Shown in pieces: positions 9,175 to 17,346 of a stretch of 64,000 nucleotides of DNA. A program made the position numbers and the translations under genes. Below the pieces are notes generated by a model that had not been told where the DNA came from, made no database searches, and saw only the letters and a list, made by a program, of their open reading frames with translations. How positions within the stretch are numbered: position 1 is the first letter of the stretch; every line of letters starts with the position of its first letter. The stretch is from Proteobacteria bacterium SG_bin5 (GTDB lineage Bacteria > Pseudomonadota > Alphaproteobacteria > Sphingomonadales > Sphingomonadaceae). The DNA is taken from positions 31,568 to 95,567 of the forward strand of contig LWDI01000069.1 in NCBI GenBank assembly GCA_002083475.1, written 5' to 3'.

Positions 9175-9828
9175 ATGCTTCGTCTCGCCATTTTCGATTG
9201 CGACGGCACGCTCGTCGACAGCCAGCACCATATCGGCGCGGCGATGGAGCGGGCGTTCACCGAAGAAGGCCTGCCGCCGCCGCCGCGCGCCGAGGTGCGG
9301 CGGATCGTCGGCCTCAGCATCGGCGAGGCGGTGCGCCAGCTGCTGCCCGAGGCGACCCCCGCGCGCCATGCCGCGCTCGCCGATCGCTATCGCGCCGCCT
9401 TTTTCGCGCTGCGCGCCGCCGGCACGATGGGCGCCGAGCCGCTTTATCCCGGCATCGCCGAGCTGCTCGCCGCGCTCGCGGGGGACGGCTGGCGGCTGGG
9501 GGTGGCGACGGGCAAATCGGATCGCGGGCTCGCGCATATCCTCGCGCATCACGCGATCGCGCCCTTGTTCGCGACGCTCCAAACCGCCGATCGCCACCCG
9601 AGCAAGCCGCATCCGGCGATGCTCGAGGCCGCGCTCGCCGAGGCGGGGGTCATGGCGCGCGACGCGGTGATGATTGGCGACACCAGCTTCGACATGGCGA
9701 TGGCGGTGAACGCGGGGGTCCGCGCGATCGGGGTCGGCTGGGGCTATCACCCGGCGGACGAATTGATCGCGGCGGGGGCGAGCGTGGTCGCCGAGGATGC
9801 CGCCGAGCTGCGGGCGCTGCTCGCATGA
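9175..9828 (+). CDS. HAD-superfamily phosphatase, phosphoglycolate phosphatase-like
   Basis: A 217-residue HAD-IA hydrolase. Motif I FDCDGTLVDS carries the nucleophile Asp8 and Asp10, motif II is the VATGK region, motif III is Lys in SKPHP, and motif IV is IGDTSFDM. The helical cap lies between motifs I and II. Closest known families are Gph-like phosphoglycolate phosphatases, but in Sphingomonas-type genomes this gene sits before ATP12 and its substrate is unproven. It starts a three-gene unit with overlapping stop/start codons. Confidence 0.85.
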   Translation: MLRLAIFDCDGTLVDSQHHIGAAMERAFTEEGLPPPPRAEVRRIVGLSIGEAVRQLLPEATPARHAALADRYRAAFFALRAAGTMGAEPLYPGIAELLAALAGDGWRLGVATGKSDRGLAHILAHHAIAPLFATLQTADRHPSKPHPAMLEAALAEAGVMARDAVMIGDTSFDMAMAVNAGVRAIGVGWGYHPADELIAAGASVVAEDAAELRALLA

Positions 9829-10031
9829 GCGATCCCGCGCGCGGGCGCTTCTTTCTGATCGCGCTCGTCCAATCGGCCGGCTTTCTGGGGGCGGCGTTCG
9901 GCGTCGTGCTGGTGGCGCGGGCCGAGGCGACGCCGGCTAAATTACTCGGCATCGCCTTGGTGTTGGCGGCGTTGTGGACGGGGGCGGTGGTGCCGCGCGC
10001 GCTCGCCCGGCGCTGGCGGAGCAAGGAATGA
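9825..10031 (+). CDS. small two-helix membrane protein, function unknown
   Basis: A 68-residue protein with two hydrophobic helices (about residues 9-29 and 39-58) and a positively charged C-terminal tail RALARRWRSKE. It overlaps the HAD stop by four bases and the ATP12 start by four bases (ATGA in both), so it is clearly a real, translationally coupled middle gene. I do not recognise the family. Its position suggests a helper role for membrane ATP synthase assembly, but that is only a guess from context. Confidence 0.7.
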   Translation: MSDPARGRFFLIALVQSAGFLGAAFGVVLVARAEATPAKLLGIALVLAALWTGAVVPRALARRWRSKE

Positions 10032-10708
10032 AGCGGTTCTGGCGGACGGTCGAGGTGGCGGAGCGCGGCGTCCGGCTCGATGGCAAGCCCGTTCATACCC
10101 CCGGCCGCGCGCCGCTGGTGTTGCCGAGCGCGGCGCTCGCCGAGGCGGTGGCCGCCGAGTGGGCGGGGGTGGGCGAGACGCTCGATCCGCGCGCGATGCC
10201 GCTCACCGGGCTCGCCAATGCCGCGATCGATCGCGTGGCGCCCGATCCGGCGACGTTCGCCGCCGGCCTCGCCGTCTATGGCGAGAGCGATTTGCTCTAT
10301 TACCGCGCCGAAGGGCCGGCCGAGCTCGTCGCGCGCCAGCGGGCGGCGTGGGACCCGATGCTCGATTGGGCGCGCGGCGCGTTCGGGGTCGATTTCGTCG
10401 TGACGACGGGGGTGATGCACCGCGCGCAACCCGCCGAAACGGTCGCGCGGTTGGCCGAGGCGCTCGGCGCGCACCCGCCCTTCGCGCTCGCCGCGCTCTC
10501 GCCGATCGTGACGATCACCGGCACCTTGGTCGGCGCGCTCGCGCTCGCGCACCGGGCGGCGGGGGCCGAGCAGCTCTGGCTCGCGGCGACGATCGACGAG
10601 GAATGGCAGGCCGAGCAATGGGGCGACGACGACCTCGCGCTCCAGGCGCGCGCCGGGCGGCGGCGCGATTATGAGACGGCGGTGCGGTTCTTGGCGCTGT
10701 TGGGGTAG
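10028..10708 (+). CDS. ATP12 family F1-ATPase assembly chaperone
   Basis: A 226-residue protein. It opens MKRFWRTVEVAERG and carries the ATP12 features LDGKPVHTPGRAPLVLP, MPLTGLANAAID, YYRAEGPAELV and the C-terminal EEWQAEQWGDDDLA. In mitochondria Atp12 binds the F1 alpha subunit during assembly; alphaproteobacteria keep homologues with a presumed matching role. It is the last gene of the HAD/small-membrane-protein unit and is followed by a palindromic repeat. Confidence 0.92.
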   Translation: MKRFWRTVEVAERGVRLDGKPVHTPGRAPLVLPSAALAEAVAAEWAGVGETLDPRAMPLTGLANAAIDRVAPDPATFAAGLAVYGESDLLYYRAEGPAELVARQRAAWDPMLDWARGAFGVDFVVTTGVMHRAQPAETVARLAEALGAHPPFALAALSPIVTITGTLVGALALAHRAAGAEQLWLAATIDEEWQAEQWGDDDLALQARAGRRRDYETAVRFLALLG

Positions 10709-10732
10709 CCAGGCATCCGTTTAAACTCGATC

Positions 10733-10814
10733 GTCGCCCCGGACTTGATCCCGGAATGGGCTGCCTTGCGACCGTAAAAGCAGAAAGCCAAGCCCCGGCT
10801 TTCGCCCGGGCGAC
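10733..10814. repeat. REP-like palindrome (GTCGCCC family)
   Basis: Imperfect inverted repeat with GTCGCCCCGGACTTGATCCC on the left and CTTTCGCCCGGGCGAC on the right. The outer ends match those of the inner palindrome of the composite repeats. It lies between the convergent ATP12 and gmk genes. Confidence 0.65.
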
Positions 10815-10840
10815 GTGGATCATGGCGAACGGGCGCGGCT

Positions 10841-11497
10841 CTACCCCTGTTCACCGCGCTTCATCAAATGGCGCACGAAGCCGATCAGCCCGGTTTGGCG
10901 CGAGCGTTTGTGACGCTCGGCCGCGAGGATCTGCTTCACTTGCGCGTAACAGGCCTGCACGTCATCGTTGACGAGCACATAGTCATAGCCGTCCCAATGG
11001 CTGATTTCGGCGGCGGCGCGTTGCATGCGCGCGTCGATCACATCGGGCGCGTCGGTCGCGCGGCGTTCGAGCCGCTCACGCAATTCCTCCATCGAGGGCG
11101 GCAGGATGAACACGCGCACCACGTCGCCGCCGGCGATCTGGAACAATTGCTGCGCGCCCTGCCAATCGATGTCGAACAGCACGTCCTTGCCCTGGCTCAG
11201 CATCGCCTCGACCTGCGCGCGCGGCGTGCCGTAGCGATGGCCGAAGACATGCGCCCATTCGAGAAATTCGTTGGCGGCGACCATCGCCCGGAAGCGATCG
11301 AGCGCGACGAAGTGATAATCGACGCCGTCCTGCTCGCCCGGGCGGATCGGCCGCGTGGTCGCCGAGACCGACATGGCGAGATTGGGCTCTTCCTCGAGCA
11401 ACATGCGCGCGATCGTGGATTTGCCCGCGCCCGAGGGCGAGGAAAGCACGAACAGCACGCCGCGGCGTTTGAAACCATGGGGGTCGAGATCGGCCAT
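10841..11497 (-). CDS. gmk: guanylate kinase
   Basis: A 218-residue cytoplasmic enzyme, ATP + GMP to ADP + GDP. The P-loop SSPSGAGKST lies at about residues 19-28. The GMP-binding region contains SVSATTRPIRPGEQDGVDYHF, and DIDWQGAQQL marks the Walker-B part. Length is standard for the family. It is the only gene of its transcript here; a large repeat-filled gap lies upstream. Confidence 0.96.
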   Translation of the reverse strand: MADLDPHGFKRRGVLFVLSSPSGAGKSTIARMLLEEEPNLAMSVSATTRPIRPGEQDGVDYHFVALDRFRAMVAANEFLEWAHVFGHRYGTPRAQVEAMLSQGKDVLFDIDWQGAQQLFQIAGGDVVRVFILPPSMEELRERLERRATDAPDVIDARMQRAAAEISHWDGYDYVLVNDDVQACYAQVKQILAAERHKRSRQTGLIGFVRHLMKRGEQG

Positions 11498-11589
11498 GCG
11501 CGCTAGTGGCGCGGGGGGCGGGACGCGTCAAGGCGGGGGTTGGAGCGGCTTTTGTTTCATGGGCGCCTGGGGGAGCGGCGGTCGATGGG

Positions 11590-11819
11590 GTTCGCGCGGA
11601 GGCGCGGAGGCGCGGAGGCGCGGAGGGAGTCGCTTGCCTTAGGTTCGCTCGTCGCCCCAGCGAAAGCTGGGGCCTTGAGCCCATGGCGCGCTACGGATCA
11701 CAAAGGCCCCAGCTTTCGCTGGGGCGACGCCTCGATTCTTAGGGAACGACCGACGTCGCCATTCTCCGCGTCCCCTCTGCGTCCTCCGCGCCTCTGCGCG
11801 AACCAAAATAGCTCGGCTC
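11590..11819. repeat. nested composite repeat, copy A
   Basis: Left outer arm begins TTCGCGCGGAGGCGCGGAGG and extends with more GGCGCGGAGG units. Right outer arm ends CGCGCCTCTGCGCGAACC. The inner palindrome spans 11651-11728, with AAAGCTGGGGCCTT facing AAGGCCCCAGCTTT around a spacer containing CCATGGCGCGCTACGG. Copy B, about 110 bases further on, shares the outer arms, the inner palindrome and that spacer. The surrounding 680 bases between gmk and fumC hold no gene I can support. Confidence 0.85.
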
Positions 11820-11929
11820 CGAGCGCGACCGCACCACTGAAGTCATCGCCTCGCGTCCGGCCGCCGGTCGAACCGGGCGAGGGCAGGGCCAATCGATCGG
11901 GCCGGGTTGCCGGGAACGGCGATTGATTA

Positions 11930-12151
11930 GGTTCGCGCAGAGGCGCAGAGGCGCAGAGGCGCGAAGGAAGTCCCTTGCTTTAGGTTCGGTCGTCGCCCCG
12001 GCGAAGGCTGGGGCCTTAAGCCCATGGCGCGCTACGGTTTACAAAGGCCCCAGCTTTCGCTGGGGCGACGCTTCGATGTTTTGGTGAACGGCCGAAGTCG
12101 CCATTCTGCGCGTCCGCTCTGCGCCCTCTGCGCCTCTGCGCGAACCAAAAT
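11930..12151. repeat. nested composite repeat, copy B
   Basis: Same order as copy A: GTTCGCGCAGAGGCGCAGAG arm, linker with TTAGGTTCG, inner palindrome 11992-12069 with the CCATGGCGCGCTACGG spacer, second linker with AAGTCGCCATTCTGCGCGTC, and right arm ending CTCTGCGCGAACCAAAAT. The arm changes (CGGAGG to CAGAGG) occur in both arms and keep the pairing, so the ends appear to have coevolved. Its right end stops just before the fumC stop codon. Confidence 0.85.
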
Positions 12152-12181
12152 CGGTCCGTGCCGAGAACCACCGCGCAAAAG

Positions 12182-13567
12182 TCAAACCATCGTCTCCGGC
12201 CGCACCACCCGGTCGAAGGTCGCGGCGTCGACCAGCCCCAGCGCCAGCCCCGCCTCGCGCAAGGTCAGCCCTTCGGCATGCGCATGCTTGGCGATCTTGG
12301 CGGCATTGTCATAGCCGATCTCGGGCGCGAGCGCGGTCACCAGCATCAGCGAGCGATCGACCAATTCGGCGATCCGCCGCCGATCGGGCTCGATGCCCGC
12401 GACGCAGCGCTCGGCGAAGCTCGCCATGGCGGTGGCGAGCAGATCGATCGAGCGCAGCACCGCCGCGCCGATCAACGGCTTGAAGACGTTGAGCTCCAAA
12501 TGGCCTTGCAGGCCGCCGACCGTCACCGCCTGATGATTGCCGATCACTTGCGCGGCGACCATCGTCAGCATCTCGCACTGGGTGGGGTTCACCTTGCCGG
12601 GCATGATCGAGCTGCCCGGCTCGTTCGCCGGCAGCACCAGCTCGCCGATCCCCGAGCGCGGGCCCGAGCCGAGCAGGCGAATGTCGTTCGCGATCTTGGT
12701 GAGCGCGACCGCGAGCGTGTTGAGCTGGCCCGACAGCTCGACCAGGGCATCATGCGTCGCGAGCGCCTCGAACTTATTCTCGGCGCTGCGGAAGGGAAGG
12801 CCGGCGATGGCGCTGATCTCGGCGGCGATGGCGTCGGCGAACCCCGATGGCGCGTTCAGCCCCGTGCCGACCGCCGTGCCCCCCTGGGCGAGCGCATGGA
12901 CGCCCCCGGTGGTCGAACTCTCGACCCCGAGCCGCGCCATCGCGATCTGATGGGCATAGGCCGAAAATTCCTGGCCGAGGGTGATCGGCGTCGCATCCTG
13001 CAAATGGGTGCGGCCGATCTTGACGATGTCGGCCCAGGCGCTTGCCTTGGTATCGAGCGCGTCGTGCAGCCGGTCCATTGCCGGGATCAGCCGACGCGCG
13101 ACCGCCAGGCTCGCGGCGATATGGAGCGCGGTGGGAAAACTGTCGTTCGAGGATTGGCCCTGGTTGACATGATCATTGGGGTGAACCGGCTTCTTCCCCC
13201 CGCGCGTGCCCGCGAGAATTTCGTTGGCGCGGCCCGCGATCACCTCGTTCACGTTCATGTTCGATTGGGTGCCGCTCCCCGTCTGCCAGATGACGAGCGG
13301 GAATTGATCGTCGAGCTTGCCCGCGATCACTTCCTGCGCCGCCGCCTCGATCGCGTCGGCGATCTCGGCGGGCAGGCCGTGGCGGCGGTTCACCCGGGCG
13401 GCGGCCTGCTTCACGATCGCGAGCGCGTGGACGATGCCGATCGGCATGCGTTCGCTAGGGCCGAAGGGGAAATTCTCGATCGAGCGCTGCGTCTGCGCGC
13501 CCCAATAGGCGCTCGCCGGCACCTCGATCGCGCCGATCGAATCGGTTTCGGTGCGGGTGTCGTTCAT
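12182..13567 (-). CDS. fumC: class II fumarate hydratase
   Basis: A 461-residue cytoplasmic TCA-cycle enzyme interconverting fumarate and malate without an iron-sulfur cluster. The superfamily signature GSSIMPGKVNPTQCEM is present near residues 316-331, with the SS loop bearing the catalytic serine. TGSGTQSNMNVNEV and GRTHLQDATPITLGQE mark the other two active-site regions. Full length. The C-terminal extension ends RPETMV. It reads away from sspB (same strand, 120 bases apart). Confidence 0.96.
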   Translation of the reverse strand: MNDTRTETDSIGAIEVPASAYWGAQTQRSIENFPFGPSERMPIGIVHALAIVKQAAARVNRRHGLPAEIADAIEAAAQEVIAGKLDDQFPLVIWQTGSGTQSNMNVNEVIAGRANEILAGTRGGKKPVHPNDHVNQGQSSNDSFPTALHIAASLAVARRLIPAMDRLHDALDTKASAWADIVKIGRTHLQDATPITLGQEFSAYAHQIAMARLGVESSTTGGVHALAQGGTAVGTGLNAPSGFADAIAAEISAIAGLPFRSAENKFEALATHDALVELSGQLNTLAVALTKIANDIRLLGSGPRSGIGELVLPANEPGSSIMPGKVNPTQCEMLTMVAAQVIGNHQAVTVGGLQGHLELNVFKPLIGAAVLRSIDLLATAMASFAERCVAGIEPDRRRIAELVDRSLMLVTALAPEIGYDNAAKIAKHAHAEGLTLREAGLALGLVDAATFDRVVRPETMV

Positions 13568-13687
13568 CGGCCTGGTCTCCAGCTCGCGTCGCGGGAGTTA
13601 ATCCCGCGACGTCGGTCGCGGCAAGCCGCGCCGTCCGGCGGTTCGCATTGCTGGCGCAACCGGCGCGCGGCGCGCGCGCCTTGCTCC

Positions 13688-14161
13688 CTATCTCTTCCGC
13701 TTGAAATCGACCGGCACGACGTTCGATCCGTCGCGCGGGGGTTGGTCATTCTCGGCGGCGTCATGCGGTTCGGGCTCGTCGGGGCCTTCCTGCGCCTGGA
13801 AGCGCAGCTCGAAATTGACCGCGGGATCGTGAAAACCCGTGATCGCCGAATAAGGAATGTTGAGCTTCGCCGGCACTTGATTGAAGCTCAGCCCCACCGA
13901 AAAACGCGCATCGTCGACGCACAAGTCCCAGAAGCGATTTTGCAGCACGATCGTCATTTCGTCGGGGAAACGCTCGATCAGCCGGCGCGGAATATCGACC
14001 CCGGGGGCCTGGGTCTTGAAGGTGATGTAGAAATGATGTTCGCCCGGCAGCGTACCATTCGCCGCCGCGACCGAGCCCAGCACCCGCCCGACGACCGCGC
14101 GCAGCGCTTCCTGCACGATCTCGTCATAGGGAATCAGGCTGTCGGGCAAATGCTCGTTCAT
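13688..14161 (-). CDS. sspB: SspB, ClpXP adaptor for tmRNA-tagged proteins (alpha type)
   Basis: A 157-residue adaptor of the alphaproteobacterial SspB family (often labelled stringent starvation protein B). It opens MNEHLPDSLIPYDEIVQEAL; the substrate-binding beta domain includes HHFYITFKTQAPGVDIP and FWDLCVDDARFSVGLSFNQV. A long acidic linker follows and the C-terminus ends VVPVDFKRKR, the short ClpX-docking module type seen in SspB proteins. It would deliver proteins carrying the ANDNEALAIAA tag, encoded about 12 kb away, to ClpXP. The start at 14161 is the first ATG with family homology. Confidence 0.92.
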   Translation of the reverse strand: MNEHLPDSLIPYDEIVQEALRAVVGRVLGSVAAANGTLPGEHHFYITFKTQAPGVDIPRRLIERFPDEMTIVLQNRFWDLCVDDARFSVGLSFNQVPAKLNIPYSAITGFHDPAVNFELRFQAQEGPDEPEPHDAAENDQPPRDGSNVVPVDFKRKR

Positions 14162-14234
14162 ACGGGCAGGGTTAGCGTGTGGCCGCGCGCGGTCAAGATT
14201 GCACATCGCCGCGCGGGCGCTATGGAAGCGCGCG

Positions 14235-14822
14235 ATGCGCAGCGCTCACCTCACCCGCGACACCGCCGAAACCAAGATCGAGGTCCGGCTGAACCTCGAT
14301 GGCACCGGCCGCTATCGAATCGCGACCGGGATCGGCTTTCTCGATCATATGATCGAGCAGCTTTCGCGCCACGCGCTGATCGACATCGAGCTGAAGGTCG
14401 AGGGCGATCTCCATATCGATCAGCACCACACGACCGAGGATTCGGCACTCGCGCTGGGGAGCGCGCTCGCCCGGGCGCTCGGCGACAAGGCCGGCATCCG
14501 CCGCTATGGCGACGCGCTCTCGCCGATGGACGAGGTGCTGACCCGCGTCGCGCTCGATATTTCGGGGCGGCCCTATCTCGTGTGGAAAACCGCGTTCAGC
14601 CAGACGCGGCTGGGCGAGATGGACACCGAATTGTTCAAACATTGGTTCCACAGCTTCGCGCAGACCGCCGGGATCACCCTCCACGTCGAGACGCTCTACG
14701 GCGAGAACAACCACCACATCATCGAAAGCGCGTACAAGGGCCTCGCCCGCGCGCTGCGCCAGGCGATCGAGATCGATCCGCGCAAGGGCGGCGCGGTGCC
14801 CTCGACCAAGGGGGTGTTGTGA
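14235..14822 (+). CDS. hisB: imidazoleglycerol-phosphate dehydratase
   Basis: A 195-residue manganese enzyme of histidine synthesis, converting imidazole glycerol phosphate to imidazole acetol phosphate. The metal-binding repeats are DQHHTTED (about residues 61-68) and ENNHHIIE (about 157-164). FLDHMIEQLSRH and KGGAVPSTKGVL are also typical. It is the monofunctional form, without the HisB-N phosphatase domain. First of the local his block; it diverges from sspB, with 73 bases between the starts. Confidence 0.96.
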   Translation: MRSAHLTRDTAETKIEVRLNLDGTGRYRIATGIGFLDHMIEQLSRHALIDIELKVEGDLHIDQHHTTEDSALALGSALARALGDKAGIRRYGDALSPMDEVLTRVALDISGRPYLVWKTAFSQTRLGEMDTELFKHWFHSFAQTAGITLHVETLYGENNHHIIESAYKGLARALRQAIEIDPRKGGAVPSTKGVL

Positions 14823-14838
14823 GCGGGCGCGCCGGTTC

Positions 14839-14917
14839 GGGGAGACCCCCGCTTGCGCTGGGGTGACGCTCCGTTGGTTAGCCGCCTAGCGTCATGCCAG
14901 CGCAAGCTGGCATTTCC
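14839..14917. repeat. two-hairpin palindromic repeat before hisH
   Basis: Contains ACCCCCGCTTGCGCTGGGGT and GTCATGCCAGCGCAAGCTGG then CAT. These match the hairpin types found between groES and groEL, in inverted order. It separates hisB from hisH. Confidence 0.65.
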
Positions 14918-14935
14918 TGGCTCGGGAGCGCGCCC

Positions 14936-15541
14936 GTGACGATCGCGCTGATCGATTACGGCGCGGGCAACCTCCACTCGGTGCACAACGCGCTGAAGGC
15001 GGCCGGGGCGGCCGATGTCCGAGTCACCGCCGACGCCGCCGAGGTGGCGCGCGCCGATCGCATCGTGCTGCCGGGGGTGGGGGCGTTCGGTGCCTGCGCC
15101 ACCGCGTTGCGCGCGCTGCCGGGGATGATCGAGGCGCTCGAGCGCCGCGTGCTCGCCGAAGGCGCGCCGTTCCTAGGGGTGTGCGTCGGGATGCAGCTGA
15201 TGGCGACGCGCGGGCTGGAGTTCGGCGCGCATGACGGGCTGGGGTGGATCGCGGGCGAGGTCGCCGAGCTCGCCCCCGCCGATCCGGGCGCGAAAGTGCC
15301 GCATATGGGCTGGAACGACGTCGTCCCCCTGGCGCCCCACCCGCTGATCGCGCCCGGCGAGGCCTATTTCCTGCACGGCTATGCCTTCACCGGCGCGGAC
15401 GTGCTCGCGACGAGCGACCATGGCGGCCCGGTGGTCGCCGCGATCGGGCGCGACAATCTGCTCGGCGTGCAGTTCCACCCGGAAAAGAGCCAGGGCTATG
15501 GCCTGGCGCTGCTCGAAAGGTTCCTGGCATGGCGGCCTTGA
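14936..15541 (+). CDS. hisH: imidazole glycerol phosphate synthase, glutamine amidotransferase subunit
   Basis: A 201-residue class I glutaminase that supplies ammonia to HisF. The nucleophile Cys lies in FLGVCVGMQLMA (about residues 78-89), and the His-Glu of the triad in GVQFHPEKSQG near residues 177-187. The opening TIALIDYGAGNLHSVHNAL fits a GTG start at 14936. An in-frame ATG at 14894 would add 14 residues read out of the palindromic repeat and is rejected. It works as a heterodimer with HisF, encoded 1 kb downstream. Confidence 0.93.
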   Translation: MTIALIDYGAGNLHSVHNALKAAGAADVRVTADAAEVARADRIVLPGVGAFGACATALRALPGMIEALERRVLAEGAPFLGVCVGMQLMATRGLEFGAHDGLGWIAGEVAELAPADPGAKVPHMGWNDVVPLAPHPLIAPGEAYFLHGYAFTGADVLATSDHGGPVVAAIGRDNLLGVQFHPEKSQGYGLALLERFLAWRP

Positions 15542-15546
15542 TCGGA

Positions 15547-15682
15547 TCCTCCCCAGCTCTGCTGAGGAGGGGGACCATCTGCATCGCAGATGGTGGAGGG
15601 GTAGCGCGCTCCATCAGTCGGCAAGGCCCCTCCACCATCCGCTGCGCGGATGGTCCCCCTCCCCAAGCAAGCTTGGGGAGGA
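15547..15682. repeat. palindromic element between hisH and hisA
   Basis: A 136-base inverted repeat with TCCTCCCCAG at the left, GGGGAGGA at the right, and two internal hairpins around GGGACCATCTGCATCGCAGA and CCACCATCCGCTGCGCGGAT. Close relative of the element inside the pnt operon at 52364. Its right arm GGGGAGGA lies five bases before the hisA GTG and is the only apparent ribosome binding site. Confidence 0.85.
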
Positions 15683-15686
15683 TCGC

Positions 15687-16421
15687 GTGAGCTTGATCAT
15701 CTTCCCCGCGATCGACCTCAAGGCCGGGCAGGTCGTCCGCCTCGCCGAGGGCGATATGGCGCGCGCGACCGTCTATGCCGACGATCCCGCCGCCCAGGCG
15801 CAAGCCTTCGCCAGCGCGGGGGCGGGGCATCTCCACGTCGTCGATCTGGACGGCGCCTTCGCGGGCGAGTCGGTCAATGGCGCGGCGGTGCGCGCGATCG
15901 TCGGCGCTTTTCCCGGCCATGTGCAATTGGGCGGCGGCATCCGCACCCGCGCCGCGATCGAGCGCTGGTTCGCGGCGGGCGTCGCGCGCGTCGTGATCGG
16001 CACCGCCGCGCTCGACGACCCCGAGCTGGTGCGGGGCGCCGCGCGCGATTTTCCCGGCGGCATCGTCGTCGCGGTCGATGCGAAAGACGGGCGCGTCGCC
16101 ACGCGCGGCTGGGCCGATCTGTCCGAGGTGAGCGTCGTCGATCTCGCGCGCCGGTTCGAGGATGCCGGGGTCGCCGCGCTGCTCTTCACCGACGTCGGCC
16201 GCGACGGGCTTTTGAAGGGCGTCAATCTGGAAGCGACGGTCGATCTGGCGCGCGCGGTGCGCTTGCCGGTGATCGCGAGCGGCGGGGTGAAGGGCATCGC
16301 CGACATCCATATGCTCGCGCTCCACGCCCGCGATGGGATCGAGGGGGTGATTTGCGGGCGTGCGCTCTATGACGGCCGGCTCGATCTGGCGGCGGCACTC
16401 AGCGCGGCGGCGGCGGCGTGA
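15687..16421 (+). CDS. hisA: phosphoribosylformimino-AICAR-P isomerase
   Basis: A 244-residue beta/alpha-barrel isomerase of histidine synthesis (ProFAR to PRFAR). It opens SLIIFPAIDLKAGQVVRLAE with the catalytic Asp in AIDL; VVDLDGAFAG and the second catalytic Asp in FTDVGRDGLL are present, as are the phosphate loops GGGIR and ASGGV. GTG at 15687 is chosen because the repeat-derived GGGGAGGA is five bases upstream; a TTG six bases later would give the more usual start IIFPAIDLK and remains possible. Confidence 0.94.
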   Translation: MSLIIFPAIDLKAGQVVRLAEGDMARATVYADDPAAQAQAFASAGAGHLHVVDLDGAFAGESVNGAAVRAIVGAFPGHVQLGGGIRTRAAIERWFAAGVARVVIGTAALDDPELVRGAARDFPGGIVVAVDAKDGRVATRGWADLSEVSVVDLARRFEDAGVAALLFTDVGRDGLLKGVNLEATVDLARAVRLPVIASGGVKGIADIHMLALHARDGIEGVICGRALYDGRLDLAAALSAAAAA

Positions 16422-16440
16422 CGGTGCGCGAGACCATGAG

Positions 16441-16562
16441 CCCTCTCCCGCTGGCGGGAGAGGCTTTGGGTGAGGGCATTCGCTCGGCGCGCGGCGCGCC
16501 CCCTTCCTCCCCTCACCCGACCCCGCTGCGCGGGGCCACCCTCTCCCCCAAGGGGGAGAGGG
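16441..16562. repeat. palindromic element between hisA and hisF
   Basis: Left hairpin CCCTCTCCCGCTGGCGGGAG then AGG, right arm CTCTCCCCCAAGGGGGAGAG ending GG at 16562, and a middle hairpin CCCCGCTGCGCGGGG. The last bases form the purine-rich stretch just in front of the hisF ATG. Confidence 0.8.
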
Positions 16563-16563
16563 A

Positions 16564-17346
16564 ATGACCGTCCGCGTCCGCGTCATCCCCTGTCTCGACG
16601 TCGCGAACGGCCGCGTCGTCAAGGGCGTCAATTTCGTCGATCTGAAGGACGCGGGCGACCCGGTCGAACAAGCGCGCGCTTATGACGCGGCGGGCGCCGA
16701 CGAACTCTGCTTCCTCGACATCACCGCCAGCCACGAAGCGCGCGGCACGATCCTGGAGGTGGTGCGGCGCACGGCCGAGGTGTGCTTCATGCCCTTGACG
16801 GTGGGCGGCGGGGTGCGTTCGGCCGAGGATGCGCGCGCGCTGCTGCTGGCGGGCGCGGACAAGGTGGCGGTCAACTCCGCCGCCGTCGCCCGGCCCGAAC
16901 TCGTCGCCGAGATCGCCGATCGCTTCGGCAGCCAATGTGTCGTCGCCTCGGTCGACGCGCGCGCGGTCGCGCCGGGGCGGTGGGAGGTGTTCACCCATGG
17001 CGGGCGCAAACCCACCGGGATCGACGCGGTCGCGCACGCGCTGCGCCTCGCCGAACTGGGCGCGGGCGAGCTGCTGATCACCTCGATGGACCGCGACGGC
17101 ACCAAGGGCGGCTATGATCTGGCGCTCACCCGCGCGATCGCCGACCAAGTGCGCGTGCCGGTGGTGGCCTCGGGCGGGGTGGGGGCGCTCGCCGATTTGG
17201 TGGCGGGCGTGGTCGAGGGGGGCGCGAGCGCGGTGCTCGCCGCCTCGATCTTCCATTTCGGCGAAGCCAGCATCGCCGCGGCGCACGCCGCGCTCGCCGC
17301 CGCCGGGGTGCCGGTGCGGCGGCCGGTGGGGGCGGGGCTAAACTAA
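16564..17346 (+). CDS. hisF: imidazole glycerol phosphate synthase, cyclase subunit
   Basis: A 260-residue beta/alpha barrel that cyclises PRFAR with ammonia from HisH, giving IGP and AICAR. It opens MTVRVRVIPCLDVANGRVVK with the catalytic Asp in CLDV; the second catalytic Asp lies in SMDRDGTKGGYD, and phosphate loops GGGVR and ASGGVG are intact. The ATG follows directly on the right arm of a palindromic repeat, whose GGGGGAGAGG serves as ribosome binding site. The stop overlaps the convergent nitroreductase stop by four bases. Confidence 0.97.
   Translation: MTVRVRVIPCLDVANGRVVKGVNFVDLKDAGDPVEQARAYDAAGADELCFLDITASHEARGTILEVVRRTAEVCFMPLTVGGGVRSAEDARALLLAGADKVAVNSAAVARPELVAEIADRFGSQCVVASVDARAVAPGRWEVFTHGGRKPTGIDAVAHALRLAELGAGELLITSMDRDGTKGGYDLALTRAIADQVRVPVVASGGVGALADLVAGVVEGGASAVLAASIFHFGEASIAAAHAALAAAGVPVRRPVGAGLN

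Noticed and set aside
11498..12181. CRISPR array considered because of repeated GGCGCGGAGG units
   Set aside because: The units are contiguous 10-mers with no unique spacers of constant length and no cas gene; they are arms of composite repeats.
12158..14866. A 902-codon plus-strand frame across fumC and sspB
   Set aside because: Antisense shadow with repeated Arg/Asp/His composition; fumC and sspB are strongly supported on the other strand.
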